Part shown: positions 1 through 7,267 of the stretch, piece after piece | How positions within the stretch are numbered: position 1 is the first letter of the stretch | How the letters are laid out: each line of letters begins with the position of its first letter | Source: M55B112 sp040880545 | Lineage (GTDB): Bacteria; Bacteroidota; Bacteroidia; Bacteroidales; GCA-2748055 | Assembly (NCBI GenBank): GCA_040880545.1 | Contig: JBBDIE010000126.1 | Span: forward strand, 1-20,402 | Direction of reading: 5' to 3' | DNA: 20,402 nucleotides | The notes under the pieces: model-generated | Database searches by the model: none | Told to the model about the DNA's origin: nothing | Seen by the model: the letters and a program-made list of their open reading frames with translations, nothing else | Translations under genes and position numbers: made by a program

Positions 1-523
1 ATTTCCCACCAGCTTCTGCTTCTGCTTTGTAAGAATAGGGCTGTGCAAACAGTCTTACAAGGTCAAAATGACCCAGTGCCCGTAAAAACTTACATTCAGC
101 AGCAAGGCGATCAAGTTCGGCCTGTTCAACACCAACTTCCTCAAATCCGTCTTCAATAACGTTAATCACGTTGTTTGCACGGGAGATCAGGTTGTAAGCG
201 TTGGTCCACAGACCATGACTTGCTGTGGGAGTATTACTCCAGAGATACTCGGTACGAAACCGTCCGGAGTTCAGGGGGCTGATCTTCGCATTTCCACCTT
301 TCAGGTCTGCAGTGACAACAAAGTCCCTGCCATACCATGAAGTGGCATATAACGGTGTATAAGCCCCAAGTGTTGCTTTCTGAAGTCCGTCGAAAGTCGA
401 CAGCGTCAGTTCATTTGTTTGGGAGAGTCGTGGCTCCTGGTAAAGGAAGTCCTCACATGCTGTAAAACTCAGCACAATAGCCAACAACCCCAAAAATATG
501 ATATTTTTTGTTTTCATCTTCAT
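1..523 (-). CDS. SusD/RagB-family outer-membrane lipoprotein, N-terminal part (runs off left edge)
   Basis: About 174 residues are visible; the rest lies beyond base 1. The protein would be the surface lipoprotein that caps the neighbouring SusC channel and binds its ligand, usually a glycan or oligopeptide. The N-terminus is a lipoprotein signal (MKMKTKN, then a hydrophobic stretch and FTAC with Cys23), followed by EDFL, typical of SusD proteins. The helical region near residues 140-165 has the SusD pattern AECKFLRALGHFDLVRLFAQ. ATG at 523 is chosen; ATG at 517 is equally possible and would shorten the signal by two residues. The gene starts 17 bases after the susC stop, so the two should be co-transcribed. 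The ligand cannot be told because no hydrolase or regulator is in view. Confidence 0.93.
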   Translation of the reverse strand, partial: MKMKTKNIIFLGLLAIVLSFTACEDFLYQEPRLSQTNELTLSTFDGLQKATLGAYTPLYATSWYGRDFVVTADLKGGNAKISPLNSGRFRTEYLWSNTPTASHGLWTNAYNLISRANNVINVIEDGFEEVGVEQAELDRLAAECKFLRALGHFDLVRLFAQPYSYKAEAEAGGK

Positions 524-540
524 ACTTTTTTATGGTTTAT

Positions 541-3507
541 TTAAAAAGTGAGGTCCAGTCCAACTACGAAACTCTTCGACATTGGATAGATACCAAATCC
601 CTGTCCATTCACCCCTCGTTCCGGATCCCAGAAATCAACATTGTGGAATGTATAGGCATTCACGGCACTACCATAAATCCTCAGCTGTTCAACATTTAAC
701 CTGCTGACAACAGAAGTGGGCAATGTGTAAGAGAGGGTAATGTTCTTAACTCTCAGGTAATCACCTGCAAACATCCAACGCGAACTGTAATAGCCGTTAG
801 ATTGTGAGGTATTACCTGCCAGCGGAATGGGGTTACGTGTAATATCACCGGGCTCTTTCCAGTAATCTAGACTGGTATTGGCCTGGTTGTTTCCCCACAT
901 GTAACCATCTGAATTCAGGTACCTCTGTTCCTCTATAAGCACCTGTGAACCGTATTTATATTCAAGATTCACATTTAATGCAAATCCATTCCAGGAAACA
1001 TCTGTATTGATACCTCCGAGCATTTTGGCTTCAGGTGATCCTGCAATAACCCGCCGAGCATCGGCATAAAGTTCTGTTAATGCACCATCTTCGTCGTACC
1101 AGATTGCTCTACCATTAACCGGGTTAACTCCGGCGTAATCTCTAAGGTAATAGGAATATAGTTTCTCCCCTACCCTGTAAATCTGACGACCTGAAATAAA
1201 TTCTTCCTCCGTACCAAGGTCAAGAATTTCGCTCCGGTTGGCTGCAAGGTTGAAACCAAGATTCCAATTTACAGTACCTTCAACAACTGCAACATTCACC
1301 AAACCCTCAATACCTGTATTCTTCAGTGCACCAATGTTCTGACGCAGGCTTGTAAACCCTGTGGTTCGTGAAAGTGGTGTATTAAGGAGCATGTCTGTTG
1401 TGACCCTGTTATAAAAATCTACGGTACCGGTAATCCTTCTAAGGAATCCAAAGTCCAGACCCACGTTGTAGGAGGTATTGGTCTCCCAGGTAAGGTCATT
1501 ATTGGCTGGTTGTGAAGGTGCCATACCGGATGTTGCATTATAACCAACTGGTCCGTAGACGCCCCATTGTTCATAATTTCCGATACGGTCGTTGCCGTTC
1601 ACACCATAACTGGCCCTGATTTTCAGCGCATTGATGGCGCTTATATTTTCAATGAAAGCTTCCCTGTGAAGGTTCCAGCTCACACCAACTGAATAGAAAG
1701 TAGCCCAGCGGTTGTTGATACCGAAACGTGAACTACCGTCTGTTCTCAAACTGGCACGAATAAAATATCTGCTGGCAAAGCTGTAGTCTGCAATACCAAA
1801 GAACGATGCCATAGTGTACCTGGATTCTCCATAACTACCTTCATCTTTCTCAGCAGTGGATGTATTCGGAAACGGAATATTGGCATCAACGTCCGGAGAA
1901 TATATGTAATAGGAGTTGTTGCTGTTGTCAGTTGCTTCAAAACCTCCAAGGAGACTTACGTTATGATCGTTGAAATATTTTGAATATGAAGCAATATTGG
2001 AAGATGTCATCTGGCTGTACTTGGTCCTTGACACCTGCAATGTTGCATTTCCTGCAAAATCAGCTTCGGGAGACCAGTAACGACGGCCTTCTCCGTCCGT
2101 ATATTCAACCGCGTTAGTGGATTTGAACTTCAAACCAACTATGGGTTCCCATTCTACGAATGCACTACCCTGCAGGCGATTCTGATATTCCCACTGATCA
2201 TCGTGGGCTGCTGTTGCCAATGGGCTTGTGTTCAGATTTTCCGGAATATTCAGATTGAATGTCCCATCATCATTATACGCAGGTGTCCATGGGTTGATGA
2301 TCATACCTCCGAATACCGGGTTTACATAATAGAGGCTTTGCATCGCCATATCATTGGCTTTGGAATGAAAAGCATTCATATTAACCCCCATCCTGAGTTT
2401 ATCAGAAACAGCATGATCAAGATTCGACCGCACCTGATACTTCTTATAATCCACACCTTTAAAAACACCATCCGTGGATGAATAGAGCGCAGAGGTGAAA
2501 TGTTTTGTCTTCTCGTTTCCACCATTTACAGAAAGCTGGTATTCATTAATGCTTCCCAGTTGGGTTACTTCCTGAAGCCAGTTTGTCTGTGGACCGTCGG
2601 CAAGTTCCCATGGTACATACATAGAGCCGTTGGTCGGGTCATCGGGGTTCTCCCCTACATTCCTTACAGCATCCCGCATCAAGGTAATTAATTGCTCAGA
2701 GTTCAGCTGACCATAGTCGTTATCGTTGGCCAGTGAAGTAACTCCATAAGATGCGCGGAAATTCACTTTTGATTTACCAGTGGTACCAGACTTGGTGGTG
2801 ATAATGATCACACCGTTTGCAGCACGCGAACCGTAAATGGAGGCCGCAGCAGCATCCTTCAGTACAGAAATTGACTGAATATCACTGGGGTTGATCATAG
2901 CCAGTGCATTACCTGTGTTGGTAAAATAGGTTTGATTACCTTCCATGATAGGAATACCATCCACCACATACAATGGTTCGTTACCTGCGTTCAGAGAACT
3001 CGTTCCCCTGATTCGTACCTGGGTGGCAGCGCCGGGTTGTCCGGAAGATCCGGTTACCTGAACACCCGCTACCTTACCGGCAAGCATTTTGTCAAAACTT
3101 AATTCGGGAATGTCCTGTAAATCCTCGTCTCCAACTACGGATACTGAACCAGTATTTGCTTCCCTGGTAGATGTACCGTAACCAATGACTATTACTTCAT
3201 CCATACGAACGGCATCGGTTGTCATGACAACATTGATGATCGTGGATGTCCCAATTTCAACTTCCTGATTCTCCATTCCTACGAATGTGAAAACAAGAAT
3301 GTCAGATCCTTCAGGAACAGCAATGGTATAATTACCACTAAAATCGGTAACCGTACCAATACGAGTCCCTTTAACTAAGACAGTTACTCCAGGAAGTGGC
3401 GAACCATCATCCGAGGAGGTCACAGTACCTGTGATCTGCTGTCCCTGCCCGAATAAGGCAGTACCTGCAAACACCAGGAATGCAAGTAAAACAGAAAATC
3501 TTTTCAT
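541..3507 (-). CDS. SusC/RagA-family TonB-linked outer-membrane receptor
   Basis: The 988-residue protein is a TonB-dependent active importer of the outer membrane. Residues 1-22 form a signal peptide (FGQ|GQQ). Residues about 24-100 are a carboxypeptidase-regulatory-like beta-sandwich (ITGTVTSSDDGSPLPGVTVL), the usual N-terminal extension of SusC proteins. A TonB-box-like segment follows (MDEVIVIGYG, 102-111), then the plug domain containing VRIRGTSSLNAGNEPLYVVDGIPI-type sequence near 164-187. The remainder fits a 22-strand barrel ending in an aromatic residue (VVGLDLTF), as expected for outer-membrane insertion. Length is normal for the family. It is the first gene of a susC-susD pair. The N-terminal domain is not the secretin/TonB short N-terminal type, so regulation by a sigma/anti-sigma pair is not indicated. 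The substrate is unknown. Confidence 0.96.
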   Translation of the reverse strand: MKRFSVLLAFLVFAGTALFGQGQQITGTVTSSDDGSPLPGVTVLVKGTRIGTVTDFSGNYTIAVPEGSDILVFTFVGMENQEVEIGTSTIINVVMTTDAVRMDEVIVIGYGTSTREANTGSVSVVGDEDLQDIPELSFDKMLAGKVAGVQVTGSSGQPGAATQVRIRGTSSLNAGNEPLYVVDGIPIMEGNQTYFTNTGNALAMINPSDIQSISVLKDAAAASIYGSRAANGVIIITTKSGTTGKSKVNFRASYGVTSLANDNDYGQLNSEQLITLMRDAVRNVGENPDDPTNGSMYVPWELADGPQTNWLQEVTQLGSINEYQLSVNGGNEKTKHFTSALYSSTDGVFKGVDYKKYQVRSNLDHAVSDKLRMGVNMNAFHSKANDMAMQSLYYVNPVFGGMIINPWTPAYNDDGTFNLNIPENLNTSPLATAAHDDQWEYQNRLQGSAFVEWEPIVGLKFKSTNAVEYTDGEGRRYWSPEADFAGNATLQVSRTKYSQMTSSNIASYSKYFNDHNVSLLGGFEATDNSNNSYYIYSPDVDANIPFPNTSTAEKDEGSYGESRYTMASFFGIADYSFASRYFIRASLRTDGSSRFGINNRWATFYSVGVSWNLHREAFIENISAINALKIRASYGVNGNDRIGNYEQWGVYGPVGYNATSGMAPSQPANNDLTWETNTSYNVGLDFGFLRRITGTVDFYNRVTTDMLLNTPLSRTTGFTSLRQNIGALKNTGIEGLVNVAVVEGTVNWNLGFNLAANRSEILDLGTEEEFISGRQIYRVGEKLYSYYLRDYAGVNPVNGRAIWYDEDGALTELYADARRVIAGSPEAKMLGGINTDVSWNGFALNVNLEYKYGSQVLIEEQRYLNSDGYMWGNNQANTSLDYWKEPGDITRNPIPLAGNTSQSNGYYSSRWMFAGDYLRVKNITLSYTLPTSVVSRLNVEQLRIYGSAVNAYTFHNVDFWDPERGVNGQGFGIYPMSKSFVVGLDLTF

Positions 3508-3561
3508 AGATTAATCGTTTAGGTTAATAAATAGAACTATACATACTTAACTCTTTGAATT

Positions 3562-3592
3562 CAAACATAGTCAAAAAAGTGGAAACAGAAAA
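3562..3592 (-). promoter_or_regulatory. Candidate promoter of susC
   Basis: On the minus strand TATGTTTG (3569 to 3562) fits the Bacteroidota -7 consensus TAnnTTTG exactly. TTTC lies 18 bases upstream (3591-3588) as a weak -33 element. A start about 7 bases further on would leave a leader of roughly 45-50 bases before the susC ATG at 3507. This is a motif match only. Confidence 0.45.
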
Positions 3593-4195
3593 ACTAATAT
3601 TCATGGAATTTCTTGATTATACCAGCTTTTCCGACGATCCTGATAATTTCTACTGAATCTTAAATCTACCTAATCCGAATTAAATCTGATATTTAGTCCA
3701 TTAAAAATGAAATATTTAAATGGAGCATTTCATAATTTATTTTATTTCATACCCCCCTGTTAAAAGGCGATTTATACAAGAAAAACGAAACAAAACCTCG
3801 ATCACCCCCCTTTATTTTATTAATTTTTAAATTAGAATATATTGAGATTCGTATATCTGTATATAATATATTGATCCGCAAAAACTGATCGGATTGAAGC
3901 ACAGGTTTCCACATAATTTATGTTATACAACAAATTAATAATTTGTACTTGCAAGAAAATGTTACAGCTGCGTTATACCAGACTTCAAAACTTTCATCCC
4001 ATGCCTTGCTCTTAACGCTTTTTTATCAAGCACGACAATAAAGTATGCGTTTTCTTTCTGACACGAATTACCCGAACCTGACACAACAGGCGGAAGTATT
4101 AGGTATATTTCGTCATTCCCAAATAGTATAAAAGTGATCCTATAATATAACATCCGTTCCGGCTTCCAAAATTGTTTTAACTGATGTTCAATTTC
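3593..4195. other. Long AT-rich intergenic region upstream of susC
   Basis: No gene can be supported here. The stretch is AT-rich and carries two C6 tracts (about 3751 and 3804) and a 10-bp direct repeat, AATATATTGA, at 3836-3845 and 3865-3874. An 86-codon reading frame on the minus strand (3962-4222) has no recognisable family features and is not called. The length is more than the susC promoter should need, so upstream regulator sites or a small RNA are possible, but neither is shown by the sequence. Confidence 0.5.
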
Positions 4196-4203
4196 TATCT
4201 TTA
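4172..4203 (+). promoter_or_regulatory. Candidate promoter of the secreted-protein gene at 4228
   Basis: TTG (4172-4174) and TATCTTTA (4196-4203) resemble the Bacteroidota -33 and TAnnTTTG -7 elements with a 21-base spacer and one mismatch in the last base of the -7 box. This would give a leader of only about 18 bases. It is a weak match in an AT-rich region. Confidence 0.3.
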
Positions 4204-4227
4204 TATTAGCAAATAATTCCAAGAACC

Positions 4228-4926
4228 ATGAATTTGTATAAAATCATAACAGCGTGTTATTTTTTTGGGCTATTCTTAGCAACCTCGGCCCAACCCCCAA
4301 ACCTCTCCGCCCTGCCTGAACTAAATAATTTCATGAGAACGGACTTACAATACCTGGATGTACAGCGATCCGGCAACGCCAAAATAGAGGGCACTCCCTA
4401 TCAGGATGCAGAATTCAGAAAAGGTGCACTGATGCTGGAAGGTAAGCGCTATGAAAACCTGCTGCTGCGATACAATTACTATGCAGGCTATTTTGAATAT
4501 AAGGAAGGTGACCAGGTAATGTATCTACATCCAGGCTATGCCGGCGTTGATTCGGTATGGATCGGAGATGAAAAATACATCTACCTGGAGTACCAGAATT
4601 TGCAGAAAACAAAAAAAGGGTACATGCGTATGTTGTACGATGGTCAGACTGATGTGCTGATATTCAGGGAGGCTATCGTATTGCAGCCAGAAGCATCCAC
4701 CGGGTATGAGGAGGCCAAGCCTCCCAGGTTCCGGCTTCAACCCGAACAGTATTTTGTCCGTTTACAGAACAAACCGGCCATGGAATTCAATGGTAGAAAA
4801 TCCATTCCGGTAATCTTCCCCGATCACGCAGATTCACTGGATGCATTCCGGAAAAGGGAGAAAATGAAGTTCCGGACTGCTGACGATTTGGTTGAGTTGT
4901 GTAAATATTACGACAGCCTTAATTAA
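4228..4926 (+). CDS. Secreted protein of unknown function
   Basis: The gene encodes 232 residues. The N-terminus is a clear signal peptide (MNLYKIITACYFFGLFLATSAQ, cleavage likely after Ala21 or Gln22), so the product is exported to the periplasm or beyond. The rest is soluble with no membrane segment, rich in Tyr and charged residues, with alternating short beta-like segments such as KGALMLEGKRYENLLLRYN and VMYLHPGY. The C-terminus is helical and acidic/basic mixed. There is no C-terminal type IX sorting signal that I can recognise. I do not recognise the family; proteins of this shape are common as unnamed Bacteroidota exported proteins. It is monocistronic: susC diverges on one side and a gene-free repeat island follows. 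The start is supported by the signal peptide beginning directly at this ATG. Confidence 0.82.
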   Translation: MNLYKIITACYFFGLFLATSAQPPNLSALPELNNFMRTDLQYLDVQRSGNAKIEGTPYQDAEFRKGALMLEGKRYENLLLRYNYYAGYFEYKEGDQVMYLHPGYAGVDSVWIGDEKYIYLEYQNLQKTKKGYMRMLYDGQTDVLIFREAIVLQPEASTGYEEAKPPRFRLQPEQYFVRLQNKPAMEFNGRKSIPVIFPDHADSLDAFRKREKMKFRTADDLVELCKYYDSLN

Positions 4927-4943
4927 GAAATGAGTGTCAGTTT

Positions 4944-5053
4944 GCTGCGCTACGCCCCCCTTTTTAGCACGTTAAAAAATCCCTCCAAAAACTCTGCTTT
5001 TAACTCTGTGCAAGCTTGCGCTCTGTGTCCTCTGTGGTTAAAAAAGGACTCAT
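4944..5053 (+). repeat. Intergenic repeat, copy 1
   Basis: This block is repeated in the same orientation at 5375-5490. The shared order is GCT(T)GC, a C-rich run, CTTTTTAGCAC, a variable 14-18 bases, AAAAACTCTGC, then AACTCTGTGCAAGCTTGCG and CTCTGTG(T/C)CCTCTGTGGTTAAAAAA, ending near CTCAT. The core from 5002 to 5045 differs from copy 2 by only one base. It has no coding features. I infer a dispersed intergenic repeat of the genome. Confidence 0.8.
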
Positions 5054-5078
5054 TCGATGAATACCAGTATCCTTCCCT

Positions 5079-5091
5079 GGGGCGTTGCCCC
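5079..5091 (+). repeat. Short GC hairpin GGGGC-GTT-GCCCC
   Basis: A perfect 5-bp stem with a 3-base loop. It sits 8 bases before the larger 13-bp hairpin at 5100-5131, so the two form a tandem hairpin module. Similar GGGGC/GCCCC hairpins followed by GTTACTTTTTTG-type stems are, to my recollection, a frequent intergenic element in Bacteroidota. Confidence 0.65.
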
Positions 5092-5099
5092 AAACCCCA

Positions 5100-5131
5100 G
5101 TTACTTTTTTGCCTTGAAGCAAAAAAGTAAC
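5100..5131 (+). repeat. Perfect 13-bp stem-loop in the repeat island
   Basis: GTTACTTTTTTGC (5100-5112) and GCAAAAAAGTAAC (5119-5131) pair perfectly around the loop CTTGAA. The stem holds runs of six T and six A, so it differs from an ordinary GC-stem terminator. It could still help stop transcripts coming from 4228-4926 or from ftcD in the opposite direction. The module is most simply a mobile or dispersed repeat. Confidence 0.75.
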
Positions 5132-5228
5132 CAAAAAAGTTCAAGAACGATTTAAACGAGTCCAAACGGGCTGAGTAGTATAAATGTTTCGTTCCCGCAG
5201 GGCACCTATAGTAGCAATTCGACCGTCG

Positions 5229-5278
5229 GGGCCATCTGAAATCGTCCGGCCAGCGCGCGATGGCCCTTAGCGGGCCAT
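5229..5278. repeat. Three-part inverted repeat with two mutually exclusive hairpins
   Basis: GGGCCATC at 5229-5236 is the reverse complement of GATGGCCC at 5259-5266, which also pairs with GGGCCAT at 5272-5278 (7 bp, loop TTAGC). The central arm can therefore pair with either side but not both. The downstream hairpin is followed by TTTATTATA and could act as a terminator for the plus strand. The block is GC-rich compared with its surroundings and lies in the middle of the repeat island. Confidence 0.7.
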
Positions 5279-5315
5279 TTATTATACTGCAACGAAGTCC
5301 ACCACGCAAGAGCTC

Positions 5316-5332
5316 TTTTTTTAACCACAGAG
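5316..5332 (-). repeat. Inverted fragment of the intergenic repeat
   Basis: TTTTTTTAACCACAGAG is the reverse complement of bases 5464-5480 in repeat copy 2 and nearly so of 5029-5045 in copy 1. It is a short inverted piece of the same repeat. The bases just before it (CCACCACGCAAGAGCT, 5299-5314) recur with one change at 5362-5377, which points to repeated rearrangement of this spacer. Confidence 0.7.
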
Positions 5333-5374
5333 TTTTGGCAGTTTAAAAATATTCCAGTACCCCACCACTCAAGA

Positions 5375-5490
5375 GCTTGCTCTAACTCCCCCTTTTTAGC
5401 ACTTCTGAAAATAAAACTCAAAAAACTCTGCCCTAAACTCTGTGCAAGCTTGCGCTCTGTGCCCTCTGTGGTTAAAAAAAGGGCTCTCAT
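5375..5490 (+). repeat. Intergenic repeat, copy 2
   Basis: This is the direct copy of 4944-5053, with the same modules in the same order and the most conserved part at 5436-5479. Together the two copies flank about 320 bases of hairpin-rich DNA in an LTR-like arrangement. From this copy to the ftcD stop at 5551 there is nothing further that I can identify. Confidence 0.8.
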
Positions 5491-5550
5491 GATGATCCAG
5501 CCACTTAACACGATTGACAGACTCTAATTGTGGCTCTCTGGATAGTACCC

Positions 5551-7242
5551 TCATTCAATATTCATCTTTTTGTTCACCAGTTTGATCAATGCATTCCTCT
5601 TTTCCTGAGATTCTTCCAGTATCTTTTTTCCCGTTGCATTCAGTTCCTTCACCCGGTTAAGTCCGGTCATATCCACCGAATTCACTTTGACATTCAGCCA
5701 GGCCCCTTCAACAGCGGCGTGAATGGCCAGCACACCTACCGCAGCATCGGTAATACTGTTGGGATTTCCCTGCGCTATCATTGCCTCTGCCACTTCATAT
5801 CCTCTCAATGCAGTTTCCATCACCTCAAGGGGTACTTCGATGGCCCCGATGGTTGCATCTGTGATTGCACTGTCACGCAGCTCCTTCTCTTCATCTGTAG
5901 ATTTTGGCCTACCAAAAGCCTCCACGATTCTGTTATAGGCATTGGTATCCTCATCCACAAGTTCAAGCAACCGCTCCTGGATCGCTTTTCCCTTCTCTGC
6001 CCAGCCGGAAAAGAATTCCCACTTATCATCCCAGCCCCTTTTATGGGACGAGAGATTGGCAACCATGGTACCAAGTGCCACACCCATGGAACCCAGATAA
6101 GCGCTTACCGATCCTCCCCCCGGCGCCACCGATTCCGAAGCGGTCTCCTCCATGAATCCCCGAACAGTCAGGTCCGCCAGTTTCTTACCTTCCCCGCTCT
6201 TCATCTTATATTCAATGATCTTTTCAGCCGGATCAAACGGCCCCAGTTCATCCAGCCCCATAGATTTGACCGCAATCTTAATCAGTTCACTGTCGGATAC
6301 ACCAAGCGATCGTTGCTGTTTTTTCAGAAAGTACCGGCCCGCATTGAGCATTGCATCCAGCGGTACCAGCCCTACAATTTCCGATCCGGTTACCCTGATT
6401 CCCCGATCATCAGCTTTCTTACATACTTCATCAAACGCCTGATGAATGGATGTGACCGAAATATTGGTCAGGTTCATGGATATCTGTGCTACACCATACT
6501 CTTCAATAAACCACCCGATCGCCTTTACCTCCTTCAGCGAGCCAGGGATCATCTCAGGCTCACCCTTTTCGTTGGTAACGATCTTTCCGGTAAGCGGGTT
6601 TCCTTCTCTTTTAGCCCTTCCCCTTTCACGAACATCAAATGCAATGGCATTGGCCCTGCGTGTTGATGTGGTATTGAGATTAACATTATAGGCCACCAGG
6701 AAATCACGTGCACCAACTGCGATGGTACCAGTTCGTGGTACAAATTCAGCGGGGCCGAAATCGGGCTTCCATTGCGGATCCTTCAGCTTGTCCTTTACCC
6801 CTTCATATTCGCCGGACCTTACGGTAGCCAGATTTTTTCGCTCCGGTTCCAGGGCGGCATTTTCATAACAATAGACCGGTATACCAATTTCCTCACCGAT
6901 CCTTTTCGCCAGTTTACGGGCCCATTTCACCGTCTCTTCCATGGTAATCCCCGAAACAGGGATCAACGGGCACACATCGGTGGCCCCGAATCTGGGATGT
7001 TCCCCTGAATGCTTCGTCATATCAATTACCTGGGACGCCTTCTTCACTGCAAGAAATGCAGCCTCGACCACCTGTTCCGGCGGACCCACAAAAGTTACAA
7101 CGGTACGGTTTGTGGCACTGCCGGGATCCACGTCCAGTAATTTTACACCGTCTACCGATTCAATTTCATTGGTTATCAGCTTAATTATTCCCATATCGCG
7201 TCCTTCGCTGAAATTGGGAACACACTCGATTATCTGGCTCAT
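5551..7242 (-). CDS. ftcD: Bifunctional glutamate formimidoyltransferase / formimidoyltetrahydrofolate cyclodeaminase
   Basis: The 563-residue cytoplasmic enzyme moves the formimino group of formiminoglutamate (last histidine-breakdown intermediate) to tetrahydrofolate, releasing glutamate, then deaminates and cyclises the product to methenyl-tetrahydrofolate plus ammonia. The N-terminal transferase part (about 1-330) opens with IIECVPNFSEGRD and carries KHSGEHPRFGATDVCP with His82, the position of the catalytic histidine in the porcine enzyme. The cyclodeaminase part (about 350-563) shows SVAPGGGSVSAYLGSMG, DATIGAIEVPLEVME and DAAVGVLAIHAAVEGAW. The fusion and its length match the animal enzyme (541 residues) and many Bacteroidota, whereas other bacteria often keep the two activities apart. 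It lies 25 bases after the hutI stop and is the last gene of this operon. Confidence 0.96.
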   Translation of the reverse strand: MSQIIECVPNFSEGRDMGIIKLITNEIESVDGVKLLDVDPGSATNRTVVTFVGPPEQVVEAAFLAVKKASQVIDMTKHSGEHPRFGATDVCPLIPVSGITMEETVKWARKLAKRIGEEIGIPVYCYENAALEPERKNLATVRSGEYEGVKDKLKDPQWKPDFGPAEFVPRTGTIAVGARDFLVAYNVNLNTTSTRRANAIAFDVRERGRAKREGNPLTGKIVTNEKGEPEMIPGSLKEVKAIGWFIEEYGVAQISMNLTNISVTSIHQAFDEVCKKADDRGIRVTGSEIVGLVPLDAMLNAGRYFLKKQQRSLGVSDSELIKIAVKSMGLDELGPFDPAEKIIEYKMKSGEGKKLADLTVRGFMEETASESVAPGGGSVSAYLGSMGVALGTMVANLSSHKRGWDDKWEFFSGWAEKGKAIQERLLELVDEDTNAYNRIVEAFGRPKSTDEEKELRDSAITDATIGAIEVPLEVMETALRGYEVAEAMIAQGNPNSITDAAVGVLAIHAAVEGAWLNVKVNSVDMTGLNRVKELNATGKKILEESQEKRNALIKLVNKKMNIE

Positions 7243-7267
7243 AATTTATGATTCTGGTTTTATCGTG

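Noticed and set aside
3962..4222. 86-codon reading frame on the minus strand between susC and the secreted-protein gene
   Set aside because: No family resemblance, no signal or domain, and its start lies 5 bases from the start of the divergent gene at 4228, leaving no room for a promoter except inside that gene.
4944..5490. CRISPR-like array
   Set aside because: There are only two long copies with no regular spacers, plus inverted pieces; no cas gene is present.
4930..5511. Several short reading frames (66 to 119 codons) in the repeat island
   Set aside because: They translate the repeated DNA itself, in both orientations, and have no protein-like composition.
5530..6666. 378-codon frame on the plus strand opposite ftcD
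   Set aside because: It is wholly antisense to a well-identified enzyme gene and its product is Phe/His/Pro-rich without any known motif.
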